This document shows positions 55,601-63,426 of a DNA stretch of 64,000 bases, one piece after another. Numbering within the stretch: the first letter of the stretch is position 1; every line of letters begins with the position of its first letter. Origin of the DNA: Lysobacter sp. yr284 (GTDB lineage Bacteria > Pseudomonadota > Gammaproteobacteria > Xanthomonadales > Xanthomonadaceae); contig NZ_FNPT01000020.1 of the NCBI RefSeq assembly GCF_900107375.1, forward strand, positions 1-64,000. Reading direction: 5' to 3'. The notes under the pieces were generated by a model. That model worked only from the letters and a program-made list of their open reading frames with translations, made no database searches and was not told the origin of the DNA. The position numbers and the translations under genes were made by a program.

Positions 55601-56693
55601 GGAGGGGCGATCAGCAATCCCGGGCTGGTTGGCCGTCTATTGCAGCCTGCAGGGAGCTGAAGGCGATTTGCACGCGGTCGGCGTGCCTACGGCGGAGGTA
55701 TTCCGTGAGGTCGCCCGCAGCATTGCCACGCCGTTGACCAAGTTGCGTATCGAAGTGCCGCTACCCAACGGGCAGATCCTTGCCGCCGGCAAGCCGGCGC
55801 TCGGGGTTGCGCGAGCCTGTCGCGAAGGCATCGGTACCGAGTCACCCTTTGCCGACTTCCGCGACTATCTGGAAGGGGTTCTGGCCGCGCTGGAGCCTCT
55901 GAACCTGGGTCTGGTGCTGATGCTCGACGAGTTCGACAAGCTTCAGGAGGGCATCGATAACGGTGTTACGTCACCGCAGGTGCCTGAGAATATCCGATTC
56001 CTAATTCAGAGCTACCCGAAGTTCTCGGCCATCCTGACTGGATCACGCCGTCTCAAGCGCCTGCGAGAGGAGTACTGGTCCGCGTTGTATGGCTTGGGAA
56101 CTAGCATTCCGGTGACCGCCCTGGATCCCGAAAGCGCGCGCAAAGTGGTAGTGGAGCCCGTCCTAGATCGTTTGACGTTCTCCCAGGAGGCCGTCGATCG
56201 GGTGATCGAGGTGACGGCGCGACATCCATACCTGATGCAATGTTTGTGCAACCGGGTGTTCGACTACGCGGTGCAGGCTAAGAGCCGATCGATCACAGTG
56301 AGCGTGGTCAACGCTGCAGCGTCCAATCTGGTGCGCGACAACGAGCATTTCGCAAGCCTATGGGACTACGCCGCCCTAGGCCCGGAGACTGGCCGTCATC
56401 GCCGGCAGATGATTCTGCTGCTTTGCGCGCGGAGCCTCAAGCAAGGAACTCATATCGGCTTCGGTACCCTTCAAGAGCAGTTGGCGCAGGTGGGTGTTGA
56501 TGTCGATGACGAGGCGCTGGATGCCGATCTGACCTATCTGCGCGAGTTGGAGCTAATTGACCTTTCCGGCGAGATCGGCGATGGCGAGTATCGCCTGACC
56601 ATTCCGCTGATGGCGGATTGGATCGAACAACAACAGGATGCCGACGTGGTTGCCAGTCGCGTTCGCACAGAAGCCGAGGAAGAAAATGCCTGA
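52686..56693 (+). CDS. Methyltransferase-specificity-Ig-ATPase fusion protein
   Basis: A 1335-residue four-part protein. (1) ~1-420: HsdM-like adenine methyltransferase with DPCFGSGNF (195-203) and NPPI (279-282). (2) ~496-650: one HsdS-like recognition half (SLSEVAEVFGGRSIKSADLI ... LPVPLPPLQLQARAAAQF). (3) ~800-900: an Ig/CARDB-like beta domain (LVAGTFAEFSVELENAGALP). (4) ~930-1310: STAND/ORC-like ATPase with Walker A EGNRRAGKTS (~957), Walker B LVLMLDEFDKL (~1075) and a C-terminal winged helix. It overlaps hsdS and the next ATPase gene. I know no standard type I subunit of this layout. A methylation-sensing or DNA-anchored defence ATPase is possible. Confidence 0.82.
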   Translation: MSIVVNKSLRDGAAHWVAALDSLRGKLGEPKSFIREVFAAFLLLRLTDLRDAEQEAMATFEDRSHHPLLPLALQWRHWSRLEQPQSIADRLSQLARYVTGLRGDAGDPMAAYLHALAGPLHRVLKVDFVYLLDLVRWVGEVPFETPSERRALLEVFDQVMAETGDARDGEFSTPIDIARLVAALANPQPGDRVYDPCFGSGNFLVAAWQQAERSRTELRRPGALLEVAGIEKNAGAFLIGLTRMLLAGIESPNLELGNSLERESLSSPSRQGFNVVVANPPIGVKISREPWRYQHFAIPTSDSTGLFVQHALSQLRPHGRAVIAVPEGFLFRSGGDRNLRRHLLERGHVEAVIGLPAGAIAPYTSVKGSLLVLSKQGGASRVRMVDASALFVPGSGHKGPGQRSGPLGQVIPSLLAEQLASEVFRGELRQPRELPPGISEGAPGTGVLSRSVWEVSVDELAAADWDLSPRRREKGGLDELLGSLKETSGSSSALVSLSEVAEVFGGRSIKSADLIDEPPFERAAGYVRIKDLGQGKVGRVSNWLTPELASQEQRWALLPGDVLLSKSGTIGKSALVRNGAVGSIAASGLYVLRVDQERLDAGFLLAYLASPACQNWLAAQSRGAVIQHLNRAVLNNLPVPLPPLQLQARAAAQFREFGTDALTFLSQATESNESDRLTRWLADLDGKVPKFVGGLDDTPALSHFESIVVLAGRARRWLDQEQVGSQAVRWLKPLTETLLPLVGVAQIPPGPGLLNVLQEAERGVQTVLEQTTGHLPTESQARAIGERLREWLRAAVADLVNAVGLRVRISPDSLVAGTFAEFSVELENAGALPLRNVRVATQPDWGVAEVAYLTERGAFAVHLRGDVPKRGGRLSLRLLWQARALSGQLVEDEIELAIRVKETEQIAGAPAPELGGSPYVTGSPLEPQHGHSVFYGREELIATISRQISTHGNVVLLEGNRRAGKTSILKHLEGRSAIPGWLAVYCSLQGAEGDLHAVGVPTAEVFREVARSIATPLTKLRIEVPLPNGQILAAGKPALGVARACREGIGTESPFADFRDYLEGVLAALEPLNLGLVLMLDEFDKLQEGIDNGVTSPQVPENIRFLIQSYPKFSAILTGSRRLKRLREEYWSALYGLGTSIPVTALDPESARKVVVEPVLDRLTFSQEAVDRVIEVTARHPYLMQCLCNRVFDYAVQAKSRSITVSVVNAAASNLVRDNEHFASLWDYAALGPETGRHRRQMILLLCARSLKQGTHIGFGTLQEQLAQVGVDVDDEALDADLTYLRELELIDLSGEIGDGEYRLTIPLMADWIEQQQDADVVASRVRTEAEEENA

Positions 56694-58257
56694 CAGCCAA
56701 TTTCCGATCTTGGGCACGATAGTTCCACCTATGCTTGGGCGAGCAGCTATTCTGGAGAGGATAATTGGATCGCTGACGAAGGCGACCCCGGATCATTTGC
56801 AGATGGTTGGCCCTCGATTCGCAGGCAAGACAGTCGTTCTACATGAACTTGCGAACCAACTGCGAAGGATCGGTTCGCCTTACTCGGCGATTGTACTGTG
56901 GGATCTTGGGCATCAGACGCCGCGTTCTGACGAGATCTTCATGCAGAACCTCGCGAGGGAGTTGTCTGCTGCGCTGGCGGGTAGCTTCTCCGTCTATGCG
57001 GATCATCTCAAGAACCCGCAGGGCAATCCCTATCAGGAAATAGCCGAAGTCCTGGATTTGCTCAAGGATGAAGATGTCAAAGTTCTCTTGATCATGGACG
57101 GCTTTGACAAGCCGCTATCCAATGGTCAACTGACTCGCAATCTGTGGGATCAGTTGCGGGAACTTGCGCTCAAATCAAGCTTGCGACTGATCACTGCCAG
57201 TCGGCGCACCCTGCGTGACCTTATCCGCAATCCCGATGCACAGACTAGCGATTTCTGGAACATATTTGATCCAACCCCAGTTCGTGTAGGTTGCTTCGAT
57301 GACAGAGACTTAGGGGCCATTTTGGCGACAGTACCTGCGCAGAAACTCGGCCCAGGTGCTGAGACCGAGCTTTGGAACGCGAGCAATGGATTCCCCGTCT
57401 TGATGCTAGGCGTCTTGAACGCGACTTATGGAGCCGTCACGAAGGAAGCCATTGGTCCAGAAGTGATTAATGCTGCGTGTAATTCCGCATTTCCAGCGCT
57501 GCTCGACAAACTGGACGCACTCTGGCTTGATTGTTCGCCCTCTTCGCAAGATCTTCTGAGGCGTGTTCTGGACGAGGATGTCGTTAGTCGTGCCGGCATT
57601 GCCAGCGGAGATGCCGAGACGCTGCTTGAGCGAGGATTTGTTCGCTCGGCGGGGAATAAGCTCCAAGGGCCGAGCCGGTTGCTTCGTAGGTATCTTGATG
57701 AGCAGCCAAACGAAGGTAGTGCGCTCGCGCGGCTGTTCGGTGCGACTGATGCCTACCAAAGGAATCTCAAAGGGGTACTGGAGCGACGGATTGGGGCAAT
57801 CAGTGGTATTGATTCAACACTGAAGCGCTACCTTGAGCGCAGCGCCGAAGAGCTCCCAGACCATCCCGACGTCTTTCTGAGTAACGTGCGTGGCATCGTA
57901 GACAAGGCGTTCGACCTAATTTGGGCGGCTGAGATTCCGAACAAGAAAATTCCTTCGGGCTGGATGTCGATATGGAAGCGAAACAATGAGCTGAGGGTTG
58001 ATGAATGGGAGACGACCTTCCCCCAAGGGGGGCGTCGAGTGGTTCTCCTGAAGTTGATGACTGGTAGTGAGAGAAGTGCCCCCTGTGCGAAGTACGTCAC
58101 GAAGGGAACCCATGTCTTGTTGGACGCCGTCCATGCCTTTGGAGACTTTGGGCAGCATCAAGAGGGCGCACGGATCGATTCAGGTATGGCGTATGCGGCC
58201 CTTCATTTGTGCATCGAGCTTTCCGCATGCCTGGCTTGCGAGCTTCCAAAATCGTAG
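56686..58257 (+). CDS. Second STAND-like P-loop ATPase
   Basis: A 523-residue ATPase from the ATG at 56686, overlapping the fusion gene by eight bases. Walker A is GPRFAGKT (42-49), Walker B VLLIMDGF (133-140), with a sensor-like LRLITASRRTLRDL strand after it. The architecture parallels the ATPase domain of the preceding protein (GREEL-type start there, LGRAAILERII here). The C-terminal ~180 residues (PDHPDVFLSNVRGIVDKAFD ... MAYAALHLCIELSACLACEL) are not recognised and may be the effector or partner-binding part. Co-translation suggests a complex with the fusion protein. Confidence 0.75.
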   Translation: MPDSQFPILGTIVPPMLGRAAILERIIGSLTKATPDHLQMVGPRFAGKTVVLHELANQLRRIGSPYSAIVLWDLGHQTPRSDEIFMQNLARELSAALAGSFSVYADHLKNPQGNPYQEIAEVLDLLKDEDVKVLLIMDGFDKPLSNGQLTRNLWDQLRELALKSSLRLITASRRTLRDLIRNPDAQTSDFWNIFDPTPVRVGCFDDRDLGAILATVPAQKLGPGAETELWNASNGFPVLMLGVLNATYGAVTKEAIGPEVINAACNSAFPALLDKLDALWLDCSPSSQDLLRRVLDEDVVSRAGIASGDAETLLERGFVRSAGNKLQGPSRLLRRYLDEQPNEGSALARLFGATDAYQRNLKGVLERRIGAISGIDSTLKRYLERSAEELPDHPDVFLSNVRGIVDKAFDLIWAAEIPNKKIPSGWMSIWKRNNELRVDEWETTFPQGGRRVVLLKLMTGSERSAPCAKYVTKGTHVLLDAVHAFGDFGQHQEGARIDSGMAYAALHLCIELSACLACELPKS

Positions 58258-58288
58258 TCAAGCTGTTCGCATGTGTGCTGTCTTGCGA

Positions 58289-59299
58289 TCAGATCAAAGG
58301 CGTATCTGTTTCCCAGATCTCGTCCGTCCGAAGGCGTCCCCCGGCCAGTCGCTCAGCTAGTCCATTCAACGTGTCCGCGTTGAACTCGATGGAGAAACGC
58401 ACCGGCGGCGCGTCGCGCGCGCCCAAGTTGAAATCGAGGCGAACGGATTGACGGTAGTTGATGGGACAGTCAAAACTATGCTGCAAAGCTCATCAATTCC
58501 GCCAGGCGCAAGTTCAACTCCGTCCTTTGCGATGACGCTGAAACCTGGCAATCGGCCGCGGCGTAGATCATAAGCCTCCGCGTGCGGAACCTGCACATGT
58601 ACCGCATTCTCAATCTGGGCGAACTCGCCCAGCCATGCGGACAAAAACACCCTGCTAGCAAGGACCGCACCGAAATTGCCAGCGGCGACAGCGAACGAAA
58701 TCGAGATCCCATCACGGCGCTCGGTCAACTGGGTGAAATGGGCAATGAAATTGGGTTGGATAACTGGCTGAGGTGCGCGCCCAAACATGCCGGCAAGAAC
58801 GCCGTGCGGAACGATGCTAAACGATGACCCAGAGCGTAGGTGGTACTTATCCGTACGGGTCGCCCGGATTGGACCGATCATCGACTGGGGGATAAGTACG
58901 ACAACGTAGCCAGTCGGGCCAGCACCTTCGAGTATATGCAGGACTCGAGCATTCGACAGTGCGGGAATGGACTCGCCCGACAGAGCTCCTTCAACTAGCG
59001 TGCGGAAGCCCGCCGCTTGAGCCACCGGTGCCTTGTTCATGGCTTCACGCTGTGCTCCGGCTTCCCGACGTGCGTCTATGCCCCAGATCAGCAGGGCGCC
59101 CTCGGAGTTGGCGAAACCAGACAGTGCTTTCGAGAGGTTCTCGCGGTCGTTGCGATGAAGCCCTGGATCCCCCGGGGGGAGTCGCGGAGCGCTTGTAATC
59201 CAGGAAAAGGCTCTCCGGCTCTTCCTCAGCCAGGAGGCGGTCGAGTGCGGCCAGTCCGCCAGCTTCCAATCGTTCAAACAGCTCGCGTGCGCGATCCAT
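58289..59299 (-). pseudogene. AlbA_2-domain protein gene with two frameshifts
   Basis: The start MDRARELFERLEAGGLAALD leads into LFLDYKRSATPPG. The frame then shifts in a CCCCCC-GGGGG run (about 59168-59180) to DPGLHRNDRENLSKALSGFA and NSEGALLIWGID, the AlbA_2/Schlafen-type domain. A second shift near 58485 restores the natural C-terminus (QHSFDCPINYRQSVRLDFNL ... RLRTDEIWETD). Joined, it would be about 335 residues. AlbA_2 domains bind nucleic acid in regulators and defence proteins. Recent decay, sequencing error or slippage in the homopolymer are alternatives. Confidence 0.7.
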
Positions 59300-59326
59300 G
59301 AGACAAGGCATGAGGGTGGGACGTCC

Positions 59327-59704
59327 ATGCTAACCCAGCGCAAGCAGTACGCGTTCGAGAGGGTGTGGATGCAGGGTGCTTACGCTGCGTCATGGCGCAG
59401 GAAGGGAGGCGTCGGATGGCCGTTCAACGAACTGCCGCACTACAGTGCGGGTCTTCTGGAAGACTACCTGCGGCTTCTGCGCGTCAGCACGCCCGCGAGC
59501 ACTAGGCTGGCATTGGCTGCCTTGTGTGTCCGTCCACGTGTGGCGAACAAGCTGCCGTGTCCCTGTGGTTGCCGGCGACGCCTCGGCAGGTGTTCGTATC
59601 GATGGCATTTGGCCAGTTTGCGTCTTCTCGTTACGCGTCCATATCTCCGTCGTATCGTTGCAGACTTTGACCAGCGAAAGTTCGGAAGTGGCGCTGATAG
59701 CTAA
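59327..59704 (+). CDS. Small SEC-C-like cysteine cluster protein
   Basis: A 125-residue frame. Residues ~34-85 resemble a recurrent small protein type: LPHYSAGLLEDYLRLLRVST followed by a Cys/His cluster (LPCPCGCRRRLGRCSYRWH) like the SEC-C zinc motif (CPCGSGKK-x-KxCH). The first ~30 residues look unrelated and may be a truncated or replaced 5' end. It is divergent from the AlbA_2 pseudogene across 27 bp. Function unknown. Confidence 0.45.
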   Translation: MLTQRKQYAFERVWMQGAYAASWRRKGGVGWPFNELPHYSAGLLEDYLRLLRVSTPASTRLALAALCVRPRVANKLPCPCGCRRRLGRCSYRWHLASLRLLVTRPYLRRIVADFDQRKFGSGADS

Positions 59705-60068
59705 ACAGATCCACAGGCCGATGCCGCGGATATGTCTCCTGAAGTGCTATCGCGGATTCGTGAGACGAATCGCCATTTCGTTATGAGCTTCCGGCCTACA
59801 TGCTCGACGCTTCTAGGGCTCTGACTGACCCGGCCGTGGAATTGGTCGGGTGCGGCGGACTGCATTCCGCGAGCAGTTGCTAGGTCGGTAAGGACCGATT
59901 GTAGCCAGAGCGAATTGACGGTCCAGCCATCGGTGAAGTTAGATGGAGTGGCTGGTGTCCCGCTGAAATTGAACCCTGTGTCACCACGTGGCGGTCATGG
60001 AAATGTGAGTAATATTGTGCGTAATATTATAAATGAACTTTGATGATATTAATTTATATAAATAAGAT
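59705..60068. other. Non-coding stretch with an AT-rich end
   Basis: No gene is visible. The last 70 bases (from about 59998) are strikingly AT-rich (for example gatgatattaatttatata) against a high-GC background and run into the second integrase remnant. They may be the old promoter or junction of that element. Confidence 0.45.
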
Positions 60069-60622
60069 ATGCTGACTTTTAGGTTGATGGTGGGACCTGT
60101 TAGTCCGGTGGTTGTCCGAACGCGTTTCGCTCGGGAGGCGAGAGCCGAGCGGGACCGGCTGCAGGCATTGGTCAACGGGGACGCGAACCCTGCCCAAGTA
60201 GCTCGTATCGAGCGCGCCGCGCAGACCGAGCGTGCTGAACCCACCTTTAGCGCGATCGCCATCGAACTACTGGAGAAGCGAACCAGGGAAGGGCTGACTC
60301 CCGCGTCGGTAAAGCGGGAACGTCGCTTGATCGAGAAGGACCTGGCGTGCATCGGCGATATCTCGATTACGGACGTAACGGCACCGGCCCTGCTGGCAGC
60401 CTTGCGCAAGTTGGAGAAGCGCGGTGTCGCCGAGACTGCGTACCGGATGCGCTCGCTATCGAACAGCAATTGGCGCATGCGGTCAGGGATCCGCTCGGGC
60501 GCGCCTACAACCGCACCGCCCGCTTGGTTGAGCGAAAGAAGATGATGCAGGCGTGGGCCGACTATCTGGACGGACTGCGGCTCAATTCCAAGGTGGTTCC
60601 GATGCTTCGTCGTGCCGGATAA
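60069..60622 (+). pseudogene. Decayed P4-type tyrosine integrase, copy 2
   Basis: The frame enters integrase homology at EARAERDRLQALVNGDANPA and runs through SVKRERRLIEKDLACIGDIS to ETAYRMRSLS. It then jumps, one frame over, to the extreme C-terminus (EQQLAHAVRDPLGRAYNRTA ... MMQAWADYLDGLR). The catalytic core is deleted and most of the N-terminal arm-binding domain is replaced. It is the same family and orientation as the remnant at 45131 and marks the right side of the restriction island. Confidence 0.82.
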
Positions 60623-61182
60623 CCTGCTGCGAAATCGACTCAAGCGCCTGGTGACAGGGACGGTAGCGCCAGCCTGGCAGGACATGGATAGAGGCTTCTG
60701 GATTGGAGCTAAAAAAACCTTCTTGCGCGCCGTCAACCTGCTGCTTGCGATCGTCGAGGTGGCGGAGGTGCGGCATCAGCAGTCGCTGGACTTCAGCCTG
60801 ATGCCGCCCGGGTCGACCGCGGCGCGCGCGTCGTAGGACGCAGCGAGCGGCGGGTCGGGCCGGCCCTGCGTCCGATCGGACGCCTCGGCCGGACGAAGGT
60901 CGATCGTGGCGGGGAATGCGCCAGCGCTGCCGACACGACGATGTTCCTGCGGTTCCCCGCGCATGGCGATGTCGGCGACCTTGTTGAACTCTCGCCAAGC
61001 CCGACGGGATGCGGTGTCGGTCGCAGGCCCCTAGCAAGGGCGCAACCGAACTGCGGTGCGGGCGATGCCCGGCGTAGGCTCCGGCCCGGAAGGCCGCTCA
61101 GGGCGGCCGATCTGATCGCCAACGCGCAAGCCCGTCGCCACCCCGGGGGACGCGTCCGGATTCGATGCTCGCTTCGGCCGCG
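60623..61182. other. Intergenic DNA between island and export operon
   Basis: I find no convincing gene in either strand. Composition returns to chromosomal high GC after about 60800. There is no clear copy of the tRNA-Ile2 3' end, so the right attachment site of the outer island was not located. Confidence 0.4.
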
Positions 61183-61200
61183 CCGTCCGCTATCGGACGG
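61183..61200. promoter_or_regulatory. Possible activator site upstream of a sigma-54 promoter
   Basis: CCGTCCG-CTAT-CGGACGG is a perfect 7-bp inverted repeat 72 bp before the -24 element, the usual distance for an enhancer-binding protein. An AT-rich tract (tgattgatttttatatattt) lies between, suited to DNA bending. Confidence 0.45.
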
Positions 61201-61271
61201 CCACGCGCGATTCCGCCACGGATTCGATTTTATCTGATTGATTTTTATATATTTTATTGCCGTGTTGGTGC

Positions 61272-61287
61272 TGGCATGCTTCTTGCT
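61272..61287 (+). promoter_or_regulatory. Sigma-54 (-24/-12) promoter
   Basis: TGGCATGCTTCTTGCT closely fits TGGCACG-N4-TTGCW, with the required GG-N10-GC spacing. Transcription would start about 61298, one base before the adaptor ATG, implying an almost leaderless mRNA. Confidence 0.72.
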
Positions 61288-61298
61288 TTATCCGAGGC

Positions 61299-62552
61299 AT
61301 GGATATCGTAAACAACACATTGAAAGAGAAAAAACGCCGCCGGCTCCGCATGACGGTGGCCGCGGTCGCCGCGGGGGTCGTGTTGTTGGGCGGCCTGATC
61401 TGGAGCCTGGGCCCGGCGCTGCCTCAGGTCGATCGTTCCAGCCTGTGGATCGGTACCGTCCAGCGCAACGACATGCTGCTGGAAGTGCGCGCGAGCGGAA
61501 CCTTGGTGCCGCGCTCCAGCCGCTGGCTGGCCGCGGCCACCGCTGCCCAGGTCCAGGAGATTCTGGTCCAGCCGGGGACCGTGGTGAAGGCCGATACGGT
61601 GCTGATGCGGCTGAGCAATCCGGAGGTCGAAGACAATCTTCGCAACGCGCAGGCCGAGGCGACCGCGGCCGAGGCGGATGTGGAAGCCAAGCGCGCGGAA
61701 CTCGCTTCGACGCTGCTGGATCGCCGCACGGGGCTGGCCCAGGCGCAGGTCGATTACGCCTCGGCGCAGGTCAAGTTCGAAGCCGATACCAAGGCCGTGG
61801 AACTGAAATTGATTTCGCAGGTGCAGTACGACCAGGGGCAGATCGTCTTCAAGCAGTTGGGCGAACGCGTCAAGATCGAACAAGAGCGGGTGAACGGATT
61901 CTTCGCGAACATGAAGGCGCAGATGGAAGCGGTGAACGCGCGGGCCGACCAGCAGCGCAGCACCCTGATCCTGCGCCAGCGCCAGGCCGATGCGCTGAAC
62001 GTGAAGGCGGGCATCGACGGCGTGTTGCAGGAGGTGGTGGTGCAGGAGGGCGTGCAGGTCAGCGTCGGCACGAACCTGGCGCGCGTGGCCCGGCCGGATG
62101 TCCTGATCGCGCGGCTCCAGGTGTCCGAACTGCAGGCCAAGGACGTCGCCATGGGCATGCCGGTCACCGTCGACACCCATAACGGTACGGTCGAAGGCAA
62201 GGTCGAGCGGATCGATCCGGCGGTGCGTAGCGGCAGCGTGCAAGTCGATGTGACCCTGACGGGAGCGCTGCCCCATGGCGCGCGCCCGGATCTGTCCGTC
62301 GACGGGCGGATCCGCATCTCGCTGCTGCGCAACGTGCTGTCGGTCGGCCGTCCGGCGTTGGCTCAGCCCAACGGGGATTCCAGCCTGTTCCGGCTCGACG
62401 CATCCGGAAAGGTCGCTTCGCGCGTGCCTGTGAAGCTCGGCGCCGTTTCGGTCGACAGGGTGCAGGTGGTGCGCGGTCTTCAGGTGGGAGACCAGATCAT
62501 CCTTTCCGACGCCAGCCAGTGGGACAAGTACGACCGTATTCGCGTGAAGTGA
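61299..62552 (+). CDS. HlyD/MacA-type periplasmic adaptor of an ABC exporter
   Basis: A 417-residue membrane-fusion protein. An N-terminal helix (RMTVAAVAAGVVLLGGLIWS, ~31-50) anchors it. A barrel-sandwich start (WIGTVQRNDMLLEVRASGTL ... VQEILVQPGTVVKADTVLMR) follows, then a long coiled-coil hairpin (~125-225), return lipoyl half (VKAGIDGVLQEVVVQEGVQV) and beta-barrel/proximal domain. It links an inner-membrane ABC pump to an outer-membrane channel. The ATG at 61299 has gagg upstream, but the sigma-54 promoter leaves little leader. The ABC ATPase follows at 62662. Confidence 0.9.
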   Translation: MDIVNNTLKEKKRRRLRMTVAAVAAGVVLLGGLIWSLGPALPQVDRSSLWIGTVQRNDMLLEVRASGTLVPRSSRWLAAATAAQVQEILVQPGTVVKADTVLMRLSNPEVEDNLRNAQAEATAAEADVEAKRAELASTLLDRRTGLAQAQVDYASAQVKFEADTKAVELKLISQVQYDQGQIVFKQLGERVKIEQERVNGFFANMKAQMEAVNARADQQRSTLILRQRQADALNVKAGIDGVLQEVVVQEGVQVSVGTNLARVARPDVLIARLQVSELQAKDVAMGMPVTVDTHNGTVEGKVERIDPAVRSGSVQVDVTLTGALPHGARPDLSVDGRIRISLLRNVLSVGRPALAQPNGDSSLFRLDASGKVASRVPVKLGAVSVDRVQVVRGLQVGDQIILSDASQWDKYDRIRVK

Positions 62553-62661
62553 GGCGGCAGGCGCAAAGACTGCCCTTCGGATTTCCCAATTTGCGTCCTG
62601 GCCGAGCCGTTCCGGAGTCGCCAACGCAATCCGACAAGACAACATCAAGAGGCGACCGTCC

Positions 62662-63426
62662 ATGAACGATACCAACACAGTCATCGCGCTCAACGGCATT
62701 CGCAAGGTATTCCAGACCGACGAAGTGGAGACGCACGCCCTCAGCGACGTGAACCTGGAGATCAAGAAAGGCGAATACGTCTCCATTTCCGGTCCGTCGG
62801 GTTGCGGCAAGACGACGTTGCTGTCGATTCTCGGCCTGCTCGACACCGCCACCAGCGGCAGTTTCGTGCTCAACGGCCACGATGTGGCCTCGCTGAGCTC
62901 CTCGGCGCGCGCACAGGTGCGCAACGCGGAGATCGGTTTCATCTTCCAGGCGTTCAACCTGATCGGCGACCTCACCGTGCAGGAAAACGTCGAGCTGCCG
63001 TTGACCTACCGCGGCGACATGAATGCGAACGAGCGCCGCACGCGCGTGGCCGAGGCGCTGGAGCGGGTGGGCATGGCCCATCGCGCGCGCCACTATCCCG
63101 CGCAGCTGTCCGGCGGCCAGCAGCAGCGCGTGGCGGTGGCCCGCGCCTTGGCCGGCCGGCCGGCGATCCTGCTGGCCGACGAACCTACCGGCAACCTGGA
63201 TTCGCGCAACGGCGAGGCGGTGATGGCGCTGCTGGACGAACTGCACAAGGGCGGAGCCACCATCTGCATGGTGACCCACGACGTCCGCTACGCCGAGCTG
63301 ACCGAACGCAAGGTGCGCCTGTTCGATGGCCGCATCGTCGACGAAGAAACCTTCGTACGCCTGCGCCGCGAGGACGAGCAGCGGCTCGACGCGCTGATCG
63401 GCCAGCCCCGGGAGGCCGCCGTATGA
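62662..63426 (+). CDS. ABC transporter ATP-binding protein (MacB/LolD type)
   Basis: A 254-residue ATPase with Walker [14 protein letters not shown]-loop [20 protein letters not shown], signature [15 protein letters not shown], Walker [14 protein letters not shown] and H-loop VTHD. These are the hallmarks of the MacB/LolD (type VII) ATPase group. It powers the adaptor-linked permease that follows with a four-base overlap. The exported substrate is unknown; an antibiotic or peptide is typical for such clusters. Confidence 0.95.
   Translation: MNDTNTVIALNGIRKVFQTDEVETHALSDVNLEIKKGEYVSISGPSGCGKTTLLSILGLLDTATSGSFVLNGHDVASLSSSARAQVRNAEIGFIFQAFNLIGDLTVQENVELPLTYRGDMNANERRTRVAEALERVGMAHRARHYPAQLSGGQQQRVAVARALAGRPAILLADEPTGNLDSRNGEAVMALLDELHKGGATICMVTHDVRYAELTERKVRLFDGRIVDEETFVRLRREDEQRLDALIGQPREAAV

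Noticed and set aside
60612-60836. Short plus-strand frame after the second integrase remnant
   Set aside because: No conserved features. It overlaps the integrase C-terminal fragment and has no neighbour in an operon.
61257-61298. Upstream extension of the adaptor protein
   Set aside because: The extra N-terminus would be encoded across the sigma-54 promoter itself, and lacks conservation; the ATG at 61299 starts the known family pattern.
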